A stretch of DNA of 64,000 nucleotides from the NCBI GenBank assembly GCA_032622095.1, contig CP136061.1:257766077-257830076 (forward strand), written 5' to 3'. This document shows positions 9,601 through 18,853 of this stretch, one piece after another. The notes under the pieces were generated by a model. The model did not search any database and was not told the DNA's origin. It worked only from the letters and a program-made list of their open reading frames with translations. Made by a program: the position numbers and the translations under genes. Source of the stretch: Siphonodentalium dalli. Its lineage: Eukaryota > Mollusca > Scaphopoda > Gadilida > Siphonodentaliidae. Positions within the stretch are counted from its first letter, which is position 1, and each line of letters starts with the position of its first letter.

Positions 9601-11448
9601 ATACGACACTCACGCATATTTTATGATACGACACTCGCGCATATTTTATGATACGACACTCACGCATATTTTATGATACGACACTCACGCATATTTTATG
9701 ATACGACACTCACGCATATTTTATGATACGACACTCACGCATATTTTATGATACCACACTCATGCATATTTTATGATACCACACTCACGCATATTTTATG
9801 ATACGACACTCACGCATATTTTATGATACGACACTCATGCATATTTTATGATACCACACTCATGCATATTTTATGATACCACACTCATGCATATTTTATG
9901 ATACCACACTCATGCATATTTCATGCATATTTTATGATACCACACTCACGCATATTTTATGATACCACACTCATGCATATTTTATGATACCACACTCATG
10001 CATATTTTATGATACCACACTCATGCATATTTTATGATACCACACTCATGCATATTTTATGATACCACACTCATGCATATTTTATGATACCACACTCATG
10101 CATATTTTATGGTACCACACTCATGCATATTTTATGATACGACACTCATGCATATGTTATGATACCACACTCACGCACATTTTATGATACGACACTCACG
10201 CATATTTGGTTGAGTAAGCAGTGCATCTGCTCCATCCCCACAAACCGCAGCCATGGTAACTCTTCACTTGATGCGACGTCTTCCGGTAACCCAGCGATGA
10301 GCTAGAAGTGATCTGGGTTTTCGTTGGAGTGATCTTGCAACACCAGTGCTCGCTGAAATAAATGATAAAAGGCTAATTTCATTTTCAGTTAAGCACACAC
10401 GAAAACCGCGCTTTGTATACACTTGTATACATATACCACACCAATCCATTCCAGTGTAATCTGATGACAGACATATTTTATGGGATGTTGTTTTGTATGA
10501 AACATGTCTCACATAGATGCACGTTTGAAGTTGTTAAGGATCCATGAATACCCAGTGTTCTTAAAAACACAACATTTGAAAGTAACCGGACAGTACTATA
10601 ATGAAATAGCGAACTCAAATAATATTCAACCTCTAAGATAAAAATGGTCATACACTATCTCTAGACAATCTCATTAAACACCAAATTTAGTTTTGTTATT
10701 TTTTACCCAATTTGAGTTATTTCAGTAGTAATTTCAAGGACTTCATTTGTTGGGAGAGAAACATTCAATAGGTTGCAAACGATTGTGCTCTAATGTCTAA
10801 CGTCTAATGTTCAGCCTTCAGTTAGAAAACGCGTCTTTGATTGGTCAGTGCCGTCAACATAAGAGAAATCAAGAAACCCGTCTCATCGTCTCTCGCTGGC
10901 CTGCTTTTTGCATGACGTCATTTACGTTGAAAAACGTTGTGGAGAGAGCGATAAGAGATTTTGACAATTTCTGCTGATCATTCTTCGGAAAAAAATGTCA
11001 AATTGCTATGAAAGACCAGGGCTGTCAGAAGAACATATACGTTATTGTGGTGGATTGACGGTAACATGGTGTGCCATTGGCGGCTTGGAGGCTATGTTCA
11101 ACCTGGTTGCTTCGCGTCTCGGTTGAATATACACTCCAAGCGGTCAATGTCGCACAATGTTACCGTCAATCCACCACAATAACTTAAATGTATACTGTTC
11201 TGTAACTTCAATCTATTTTACATAATTATATGTGGGATGACCAGTGAACTATGTTTACACATAACGAAAGATAACAGAGTTATTTACTTGGCTTTGGATC
11301 TGGTGCTTCTGATGACCGCCTGTGCTGATTCGGGGAGAAGCGATGCGTCCATTTTCCCGATTGCTTCTTTTTGCGCCTCCGTAAACTCACTCAGGGGATC
11401 ATTCTCGGCCAACGCAACGCAAACCAGAACAGCGATGAGAGCCAACAT
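6604..11448 (-). CDS. EMI-like secreted cysteine-rich protein, copy 2 (4 exons, 169 aa)
   Basis: The exons are 11448-11288, 10352-10200, 7331-7219 and 6686-6604. All have GT-AG introns and compatible phases (2, 2, 1), for 510 nt including TAA. Residues 1-14 (MLALIAVLVCVALA) form a signal peptide, so secretion is predicted. Eight cysteines follow: CC at 58-59, then 89, 97, 123, CC at 130-131, and 141. The stretch GCGLWGWSRCTAYSTKY, then YHTVYH, then TCCHSY resembles the EMI-domain pattern (RC-x-Y-x3-Y ... CCxGY), known from extracellular matrix proteins. This is a family-level similarity, not proof of function. The tail has KDDLIKLE as in copy 3. The start is preceded by TTTTAG, so a 5' UTR exon probably lies upstream. 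The gene is flanked or interrupted by landmark-derived arrays at its start, donor 2 and stop. Confidence 0.85.
6838..7007. repeat. perfect 85-bp tandem duplication
   Basis: Two identical 85-bp units (AATAACTAGATCAC... to ...TTTTGCTGCAT) stand head to tail inside intron 3 of copy 2. I see no mismatch, so the duplication is recent. Confidence 0.9.
7219..7331 (-). CDS. exon 3, EMI-like copy 2
   Basis: The acceptor TTTTTTCAG precedes 7331 and the donor GTAAGT follows 7219. The 113-nt length matches the copy 3 exon. It encodes YYHTVYHSRK and C-x6-CC-x9-C. Confidence 0.88.
7433..7500. repeat. short tandem repeat, about 22 bp x3
   Basis: GACATGGGTGTATCGTCGG-type units are repeated three times with single-base differences, within intron 2 of copy 2. 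Confidence 0.8.
7500..8560. other. intron 2 of EMI-like copy 2: dispersed repeat, no exon seen
   Basis: The segment around 7830-7880 (GATAAACGCTCTTTATTA and following) recurs inverted near 43780-43830, and 7785-7815 resembles 19110-19145. These are dispersed repeats. The 110-codon open frame at 7677-8009 has no recognisable motif and overlaps them. Confidence 0.45.
8565..9385. repeat. 68-bp minisatellite inside a short-TIR element
   Basis: About 12 units of about 68 bp carry ATCTTATGCGCCGCAGGCGC and GGTAGTACCCACCCACC. The array is bounded by inverted ends: TTAAAGGGATACTGTAC on the left and GTACATTACCCCTTTAA on the right. The array appears to have grown inside a small transposon of the TTAAAGGGGTACTGTACAC type, whose end motif also occurs near 38138 and 54735. 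Confidence 0.75.
9404..9505 (+). pseudogene. non-LTR retrotransposon C-terminus remnant
   Basis: A 33-codon frame ends in TAA and reads EFVVGAEGLNTFKERLD with a W a few residues later. The V-x-A-x2-LNTFK-x-RLD-x3-W pattern is typical of the extreme C-terminus of non-LTR reverse transcriptase ORFs. No reverse transcriptase core is found upstream, where the TIR/minisatellite element begins. Confidence 0.5.
9590..10205 (-). repeat. 25-bp tandem array derived from the exon 2 donor of EMI-like copy 2
   Basis: About 24 units read, on the minus strand, AATATGC then GTGAGTGT (or ATGAGTGT) then CGTATCATAA. The first unit is the real junction: the exon ends AAATATGC at 10200 and the intron starts GTGAGTGTCG. 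About ten units keep the GTGAGT donor; the others read ATGAGT, or GCGAGT once, which would not work. Variants are grouped in blocks, showing local homogenisation. Confidence 0.9.
10200..10352 (-). CDS. exon 2, EMI-like copy 2
   Basis: The acceptor CATTTATTTCAG precedes 10352 and the donor GTGAGT starts at 10199. It is 153 nt long, phase 2 in and out. It encodes EHWCC at the start and GCGLWGWSRC near the end. Confidence 0.85.
11010..11212. mobile_element. foldback/MITE in intron 1 of copy 2
   Basis: Inverted arms of about 75 bp (11010-11100 and 11128-11212) share TTATTGTGGTGGATTGACGG, TAACAT and GCTTGGAG. The short loop reads GGTTGCTTCGCGTCTCGG. There is no coding capacity. It starts about 75 bases after exon 1 in the transcribed direction. 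Confidence 0.7.
11288..11448 (-). CDS. exon 1 (signal peptide), EMI-like copy 2
   Basis: ATG at 11448 opens a 14-residue hydrophobic leader followed by ENDPLSEF. The donor GTAAAT starts at 11287; without splicing the frame would stop at the TAA inside that donor. TTTTAG ends 10 bases before the ATG, suggesting an upstream non-coding exon. Confidence 0.8.
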
Positions 11449-11461
11449 CGTGACTACCTAA

Positions 11462-11775
11462 AACATGGAGACACATTATAGCAGTGGAACCATTCTCGGA
11501 CAACGCGACGCAAGCCAGAACGGCGATCAAAACCAACATTGTGACTACCTAAAACATGCAGAAACAGTATAACAGGGAGTCATTTATCGGGCAACGCGAC
11601 GCAAATCAGAACGGCGACGATAACCAACATCATGACTACATGAAACACGCGGAAACACTATAACACCAGAATGGCGATGAGAACCAACATCATGACAACC
11701 TAAAACACGCGGAAACACTATAACATCAGAACGGCGACGAGAACCAACATCATGAGTTCCCGAAACATACAGAGA
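11462..11775 (-). repeat. array of duplicated signal-peptide exons
   Basis: Four further copies of the copy 2 signal-peptide start lie upstream of it, with ATGs at 11539, 11630, 11690 and 11750 (spacing 91, 91, 60, 60). They translate as MLVLIAVLACVALSENG, MLVIVAVLICVALPDK-stop, MLVLIAILV and MLVLVAVLM, then break off. Two retain the TTTTAG acceptor and two have lost it. They look like decaying tandem copies of the exon 1 acceptor plus leader, or alternative first exons. Confidence 0.85.
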
Positions 11776-12160
11776 CATCTACATATGTGGGCACGTGGGG
11801 TGTTCACAACTTAAGTCATTCCGAAATATATATGTCGGAGTTGCAAGGCTTTATACATTCACCTAATACGTTTGAATATAGACAGATATTTAATCGGGGC
11901 TCTCTAACAAACATTTCTCCGTATTTGTGATGTGCGGTGAATTTAACTAAAATGTTTTTTAAATTGTTTTCTTAATTTCCCAATATCTCCGTTATTTATC
12001 CTTTATAAGCATTCCAAAAGGAAGAAATATTTCTGAAATAATTATATTTAATAGTGGCTAGTAGGCTCCGGTTATCCGCCTTCCGATTATAATATTTTGA
12101 TAATCTGTATTCTGATAATTAATCGAACACCGCGTGGCACGTGCTATTCACATTGAATAA
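11776..12160. other. no feature recognised
   Basis: AT-rich spacer between the upstream end of EMI-like copy 2 and the pseudogene array. No open frame, repeat or RNA gene was seen. Confidence 0.5.
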
Positions 12161-12161
12161 C

Positions 12162-12514
12162 ATTATATAACTAATCCTGAACGCCGATTATTTATTGTTT
12201 CAGATATACTCCCTGAAGTATTATATACCTAATCCTGAACGCCGATTATTTATTGTTTTAGATATACTCCCTGTAGTATTATATAACTAATCCTGAACCC
12301 TAATTATGTATTGTTTCAGATATACTCCCTGAAGTATTATATAACTAATCCTGAACCCTAATTATTTATTGTTATAGATATACTCCCTGAAGTATTATAT
12401 AACTAATCCTGAACGCTAATTATTTATTGTTTCAGATATACTCCCTGAAGTATTATATAACTAATCCTGAACGCTGATTATTTATTGTTTTAGATATACT
12501 CCCTGAAGTATTAG
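12162..12514 (+). repeat. 58-bp tandem array derived from a 3' splice site
   Basis: About six units of 58 bp contain ACTAATCCTGAAC, then TTATTGTTTCAG, then ATATACTCCCTGAAGTATTA. The last unit runs into the pseudogene exon that begins ATATACTCCCTGAAG at 12494. Each unit therefore equals the intron end plus the first 20 bases of the exon. Both TTTCAG and TTTTAG variants occur. Confidence 0.85.
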
Positions 12515-13318
12515 CTGATCATACATCGATGAACATACAGTTGCATGATATTAAGATATTTTGGAATGGAACAGTTTACCAGAGTATATATGTGGTGGAA
12601 TCACCTACATCAACGCATTTTGTTGAGAACCTTGACATGCACTGGGCATACAGATGATTCGAGGATGACATCATGATCTAATGTCGACGAAACGGAAGTG
12701 TTTTCCAGTTCGATCCACCACGCTGGTAAACTTTAAATTGTTAAATGTTTATGTATATGGAACCAAAAATCCAAATTGAATGGGATTTATTTCAATTAAA
12801 ATATATATTTCAAACAACCAAATCTTCTTTGGTCACACACTAGTTTGCATTGAAGTCCTAAACTGTGACAGGGATGTTTATTGCGTTGCGAATGAAATCC
12901 TATAAATCTTTTCTCCGGACACAAGGGCGATGGTGTTCTGGTACAACACAATTATATGGACGCGGCTAACTCCTCTGTCATGTTAGCCATCGGTGATGGA
13001 GTTATGTTGGCACATAAGATGAATTCAATTCCAGTAAATCAACAGCCTTATGTAGACTGTGAAAAATTACAGCCACTCAATACTTTCAACAATAATTACA
13101 TAAAATTGAAAAAGAGACTGGGACCCAAGTGTTATCACGTAGAAGCGCCACGCTTCCTAACACTACATTCATGGTTGAAGACGCACCGGTTGGTACGTGG
13201 GCATAATGTAAATGTACATAAGAAATACATAAGAGGGATTGTAAATGATGATGGATGGACGGGAGGTAATTATTGTTATCGCATTAGCAAACGGCATCCA
13301 TATAGTGAATTTTAGTTT
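12494..13318 (+). pseudogene. decayed multi-exon gene, family not recognised
   Basis: Exon A (12494-12725) follows TGTTTTAG and ends at donor GTAAAC in phase 2. It reads ILPEVLADHTSMNIQLHDIK, WNGTVYQSIYVVESP and ends FQFDPPRW, but holds two in-frame stops (TGA and TAA). Exon B begins at 12872 after GTGACAG in matching phase and reads DVYCVANEI before a stop. A shift of frame then gives SGHKGDGVLVQHNYMDAANS and about 120 further codons to TAG at 13316-13318. Two nonsense codons plus one frameshift with preserved splice phase point to a pseudogene. A misread sequence is possible. I do not know the family. Confidence 0.5.
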
Positions 13319-13660
13319 AGTTACGGTTTTTTTATTTTGAAACAATGATCAAATATGAAAATAGCAACAAACAAATAAAAAAAAAACAAGACGACATAGC
13401 CGTTAGTGGGCTTCTGTCCAAATATGTGGAGTATTTATATTTTCATGCAGGGCCTTGGTGATAACATGCATGGCGTGACATTGGAGGTATGTTGCATTTG
13501 TTCAACATGCCCGAATCGAGTATATGTTCTCCTGACAGCCATGGTCACCCTTGGCCATTTGTTTCAAAAAGTGATCAGGGATTACATTGCTCACAAACAA
13601 AACACGTATCTCTAGTGAGGGGTGCGCCTAATATTTTACATATTGTATATATTATTGTTT
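13319..13660. other. no gene recognised
   Basis: A 69-codon open frame at 13406-13615 has no recognisable motif. It could be a further remnant of the upstream pseudogene, but nothing links them. Confidence 0.35.
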
Positions 13661-13663
13661 AGT

Positions 13664-14936
13664 ACGAACGAACGAACGAACGAACGAATATTTTATTATA
13701 GTGACATGTGTGTATAGTGTATACAAAACATCACATACAGGTGATAACAATGTCGAGTAACAAAATAACAACACACCCGGCCAATAAGGCCTATAAGTCA
13801 CTTTAAACAAAAATAATAAAGAAAATTGTTGTGCACATTCATGGGATAGAAAAGGTTTTGCTAAGAAGATCTTGTCTTTTTTGATAAGCACTATAAAGAA
13901 ATTTAGCTACTTGAAGAGGATACCGATTCATTAGCTGAGTAAGCAAGCCGACGTCACTAAATTGTGTCTGTCCATGTTCGATCGCGATATATGACATCAG
14001 TTTTGATCGCAAGTGTTTATATGCTCGACAGTTAAGGAGAAAATGTGTCTCGTCTTCAACTTGGCTACAATCACACAGTGAACAATATCTCTTGTCGGAA
14101 TCTTCCTTATTATACCTCCCAGTCTCAATATTCAAGGGGAGAACACCGCATCGAAATTGTGCCATAATCGATCTTTCAGCTTTACTGATGTTAAGAGTTA
14201 CATATCTTTCTAATTCGTATGTGTGTTTAAATAATATATAGGTTCTCAATTTAGGTAATATTTTTGTATCTGCAGACCAAGTTTTCTGAAAATGTCTCTT
14301 AAGGGCTTCATGACACTCATCGAGATTACACATTCGTCTATCGTCAAATATATTATTCATGTTCAGTATCTGTGTGATTAATTTAAAGTGGGCAGCCCAA
14401 CTATCTTTCTTACAGTTTAAGATGTCCCATAAAAATACTTGTTTTGTAATTCTGCCAGCGTGCATGGTCAATAAACGATTCCAGAATCTCAGCATCGAAT
14501 ACCACCGACGGCAGTAAGGGGATGTCCATCCAACATAGCCGTTCAGTGCGGGTAGAGGGGTGTAACGACCAACTCCCAATAAATAGCGTAAAGCGCGCTG
14601 TTGAACTGTGTTAATTGAGTGGAATTGACCAAATCCCCAAACTTCACTGCAATAGTCTGTTACTGGAATAACACAGGAATTATAGAGTTTTTCATATGTT
14701 TCAACACTTATTTCTTTCAAATTATGAATTTTAGAAATTACAGCTCCGAGTGCACGCCCACCGGCTTTCGCGAGGTTCTCACAATTCGCTTTAAATGACA
14801 TATGTTCGTCAACGATCACTCCTAAGTATTTCAAACTGGGAACTATGTCAATAGTTTGGTCACACAAGCTGAACACAGATAAGCTCCGAGTACGTTGTGG
14901 TTTAGTATACCTCACATTAAGACGGTGTTAATTCGC
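13664..14936 (-). mobile_element. 5'-truncated non-LTR retrotransposon
   Basis: A minus-strand open frame (14915-13839, about 358 codons) holds the C-terminal third of a non-LTR reverse transcriptase ORF. LKYLGVIVDEHMSF lies near residue 28, just after the catalytic RT core in this class. YCSEVWGFGQ and QQRALRYLLGVGRY follow, and then the zinc-knuckle-like CSLCDCSQVEDETHFLLNC. An in-frame stop lies just upstream, so the RT core is missing (5' truncation). The 3' end carries a tetranucleotide tail of six TTCG-type units (13664-13688), as in the CR1/L2/I-like groups, although the clade is not certain. Confidence 0.85.
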
Positions 14937-16054
14937 CAATGGAATATATTACTCATTGCTCAATGTTTCGATCCATGACACATGTCCGGTCAAATATTTG
15001 TGCAATGTTTATCGCTCAGACCGAGGCGTCCCGTTGTCACTCACGGAAAAATCGAAATATATGTTAGTGTACGGGAAATTGCAAATCGCAGTAAATATCT
15101 GCCAGTCACAGGTACATAATTGGTTCAAAATATGAGTCATATAATAAGTATGATGACGATTGTACTTATTGATTTACACCTCATTAGCAAACCACGTATA
15201 TGCCATTAAATGGTGACTTATATGTTTGGCATTAAACTCACATTAGAGCGGAGTATCTACGCTGTAGCTAGTCGGCATGGTAAGTCTAAAGGTACATATT
15301 TTCAACACGTACTATTATATCTGGCGATGGTTACTATACATCTTTCCGAAATGTCAAACAGTGTATTAGGCATTCGTGATCACAGACCTCCCATTCACTA
15401 ATGTTTGAAAACAATCCTAGTTTAGATAACTTCACAGAACAAAACAACTAGTTAGAACCCACACACAAACATTGGTTTTATTAGTGTCCCTATAAATAAT
15501 AGGAGTACACATTTATCAATCTGCATGATATCTCACTCAACAGAGCAAGTAGAGGTTCAGATTAACATTGATAATTCACTGGTTAAGGAGAGGATGTGAA
15601 AATGCCAAACATACGTATTATTTGGCAGCCAAACGATCGACTTTTGGATTCTCGTACACCGAAGACGCTGGTGTTGTCAACAAAAGTTTACATGAATAAT
15701 AATTTGTTATTGGAAGTATTTTTGTAACATTTTAGACCTATTCCTTCTCTTTTTTCAAAACTCATGGTCATATTGACATCATATATGACCGTCTTAAGAC
15801 AACAATATTTGCCTATAGACATATTAAATATGTGTTTTCATCGCCATTGCGTGACATTTTGACCTCTGGTGACGTCATCAATGGAAACGTCATATGTTTT
15901 GCTACCAATGGATAGAGTACTCAAATACTTGACACATCACCAACGAAAATCCAATCACAATGACATGACTTATATGGGATATCAGTTTCCCCCACCCCAT
16001 CATATAGGACCCAAAATATTTGCTGTCCACATCGTTTTTCCTAACCATTGCATA
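14937..16054. other. no gene recognised
   Basis: Intergenic AT-rich DNA. Open frames at 15210 and 15869 lack motifs and splice support, and the latter runs into the next transposon. Confidence 0.45.
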
Positions 16055-16057
16055 TTA

Positions 16058-17309
16058 GGGTACGTTCATGCGCTGGCAGTATTGCGCTGCAAACTGCAAA
16101 AATGCCAGCTGCAAAATTGCCAAAACGGATTAATTTCTGCCCGCTGTCAACAAATCAGCGTTAGTAGTGATCAATGATGAGCCGTTTGCAATATATTAAA
16201 ACACAATGCATGTTGGTATTCTTAGGCCAGTAAAAATAAAGTCACTTGACATGTTGGAATGTGATATGGCCACCGTCAGCTCTCTCGCTGGGATGCTGCT
16301 CATATATGAGTACAATAAACGTCACCTAGACAGGAGATGGTGTGTACGCCCTTGGCCCAAACGAAGATAACCGACGAATTCAAATATTTCCGGGTATCAT
16401 CCCAAACTTCAAACTTGTCATTCCAATAATTTTAGTCACAAACTCGTTGGTCTTCATGTTAAGCAAAACAATAAGTTAAGAACAAACGGGGGGGGGGGGG
16501 GCGTGGTGCTGATGTTAAACAAAACAAAGAAATCAAATAAATAGTAACACAAGTTAATCAAAAGCACACAATATATTGTTATTTAAATGGCATGAATAAT
16601 TATATAGGCCCATATATGCTTTATCAATGCCAAAGACTAACATCCCATTATCCCCACTGTTAGACCCCGCCCTCCCACCACGACGACATAAGCAGTCACT
16701 TTTAAACCACTACAATTATATCGATATCGCAGTCTGGGTAGATGGTGTTGGCACGTATTCGAACCCCAGCTTGATCTGAATTGAGTGATATCTCAATGTG
16801 CCATTCTGATCGATACATGACCATTTCGATAACAATGGAGAATTTGTACACGCTCACCGAAGTAAGCACATTTGAAGCAATGCATGGATAATCATAGTGA
16901 GTCCTGCCACCACGTCCCTTATAGCTCCCACATTTATGACTCGGGAAGCATCACTTTTGGTACTCTTTGTATCACGCCATATCATCATATTCTCATATAA
17001 CGGAGATCCGTACACATGTATAATTAAGTGTGTATGATAATACAGAGAACATACCCCGATCCCATTCGGTCGTATCAAGGACGGTACAGACACAATCAAT
17101 TAGTGTTAGTGGCCTTGTGTTGTGGCCACCGACAGAGAGGTATACGCCGTTATCATATATCGCCGTTGATTGTTGACGACCAGCCACGACCCAGCACGAG
17201 CTAGTCGGTAGCTGGCAAAAATGCCAGCTAACTAAACAAAACAAAACAACATTTGCAGCTGGCATGTTTGCAGTTTGCAGTGCAATGTTGCCAGCGTATG
17301 AACGTACCC
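16058..17309. mobile_element. Harbinger-like non-autonomous DNA transposon
   Basis: The 58-bp terminal inverted repeats begin GGGTACGTTCAT and match at 53 of 58 positions (16058-16115 and 17252-17309). The element is flanked by direct TTA on both sides (16055-16057 and 17310-17312). A 3-bp TTA target duplication with a GGG-start TIR fits the PIF/Harbinger superfamily. The 1252-bp element has no transposase frame. It contains a run of 13 or so G at about 16488-16501. Confidence 0.85.
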
Positions 17310-18760
17310 TTAGGGTACATGAACATACCAAGGAAGTTAAGTAGTGGGGTGGTGCATGAGGGGTCCTACCAGCTCATGTACTATATTATTGACTGGTTCG
17401 GTGTGGAACAGATCACATATTACTCAGACACTATGCCATATTGAGGACGTAGAGTTATATTTATACAGTGCCGAAAATATCAAACAATTCGACCATACCA
17501 TACCACTCCATAGAAACAAATCGTCTGAACTACGCTCAAATATAAATATTGACTTCTAGAATCAGGACGCAACTATCTGCACAACTAACGCAAATGATTT
17601 CGCCATCGAGAGTCGCTGAGTGTTTCACATCACTTTAACGGGAATATTACGGATAATCTTTCCATTGGAACCTTTGTATAAAGAATACCATTTGCATGCT
17701 AAACCTTAATTAGTGTATTGGACAATCAATCATATCATAGCATATCACTTCAGATATTGCCTGTCCATATAATCACAACCGGAATGTATTTATGTTCTAC
17801 CTGGTGCATGTACATGCATACGATCAATGCTCACGTATAATGGGAACAATCCACTCTAGCGTAAACTAATGTGAAACCTACCTTTGTCGAAAGCACCGTA
17901 CCACACGCAGTTGTCAATGCCGGCGATAAGGGGAACGTTTTTCGACACGACTTCGGCTGTATGTCTCGGTTGGCATTGGTTTACATGTATGTGTACACTT
18001 GAAGCGTTCGTGTGTCGCTGGCAAATAGGCCAGGCGGTTGATTTTAGGGCGCAGATGCAAATCGAACCTTTTACTAATAAATACGATATCTAGACAATAT
18101 CGCTAGTGTCTACATCAGGCATCGAATTTAGTAACCGAAAGCGACATTTATCAGATAGTTCAAGTTCCTTTATTAAGTTATAGATTCAGGGCTATAAAAT
18201 AATAATCTGAAATCAGAGAGAGCAGCCAACAGGAAGTTTTTTTCTTCAATTATTTTCGATGAATTGGGACCGAAATATGGCTATGCATAATTGTACAATT
18301 TTATTGAAAACCTATCTTTTAAAAACGTTTTTGAAGTGAAGTATGTGCAACGCCAGAAATTGTTCTGTTGTGTTTTTGATGAACAATAATTGACAATTGC
18401 CTTGCAAAGGTGTTTCATAAAACAATTGTTGATGATAGAGCTGTTGGTAAGAGATAGAACATCTTTAATTTGTATGGGGTGCAGTCAATAAAAAGAGGGT
18501 AGATGGATGCTAATTCATCATCATCACATTTACGGAGTCATTCGCGATACGCGACAGCTTTAGATCACGAAAAAGTGGTAATGATGCTGTTTTCTGGAAC
18601 TAACTTTCGTTCATTATATATATGTAAACATGGATAACTACCATAAATGTGATTTAAATCGGACGATTATATCGTTCATATCCTAGCACACGACAGACAT
18701 CAATATGAGGAATACGAGTACTGCCAATCAAACCTGAGATTATTGTATCTGTGGTTTGCA
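17310..18760. other. mostly featureless; one weak candidate exon
   Basis: Apart from the possible minus-strand exon at 17956-17882, I see no gene, array or element in this stretch. Confidence 0.4.
17882..17956 (-). CDS. possible isolated exon, unknown protein
   Basis: A 75-nt open segment lies between ACATACAG and donor GTAGGT, in phase 1 at both ends. It encodes VPLIAGIDNCVWYGAFDKG. The sequence looks protein-like, but the pyrimidine tract is weak and no partner exon was found nearby. I do not recognise a family. Confidence 0.25.
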
Positions 18761-18761
18761 G

Positions 18762-18853
18762 AATGAGGTCCCCAGAGGGTGTATTTAATGACGCTATCCC
18801 GCATAGCGGGCTAGCACAACCAAATTCACCCTATGGGGACCGCATTCTTCTTA
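18762..18853. mobile_element. small palindromic element
   Basis: 26-bp inverted ends (GAATG-x-GGTCCCCA-x-AGGGTG) differ at three positions around a core with its own CCCGCATAGCGGG palindrome. A half copy with the same GGTCCCAAGAGGGTG and GCTAGCCCGC order lies at 19047-19090. A related TTCCCAAATGGTGAATATT segment with an inverted ATCCATTGGGAA partner lies at 18893-18945. Confidence 0.6.
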
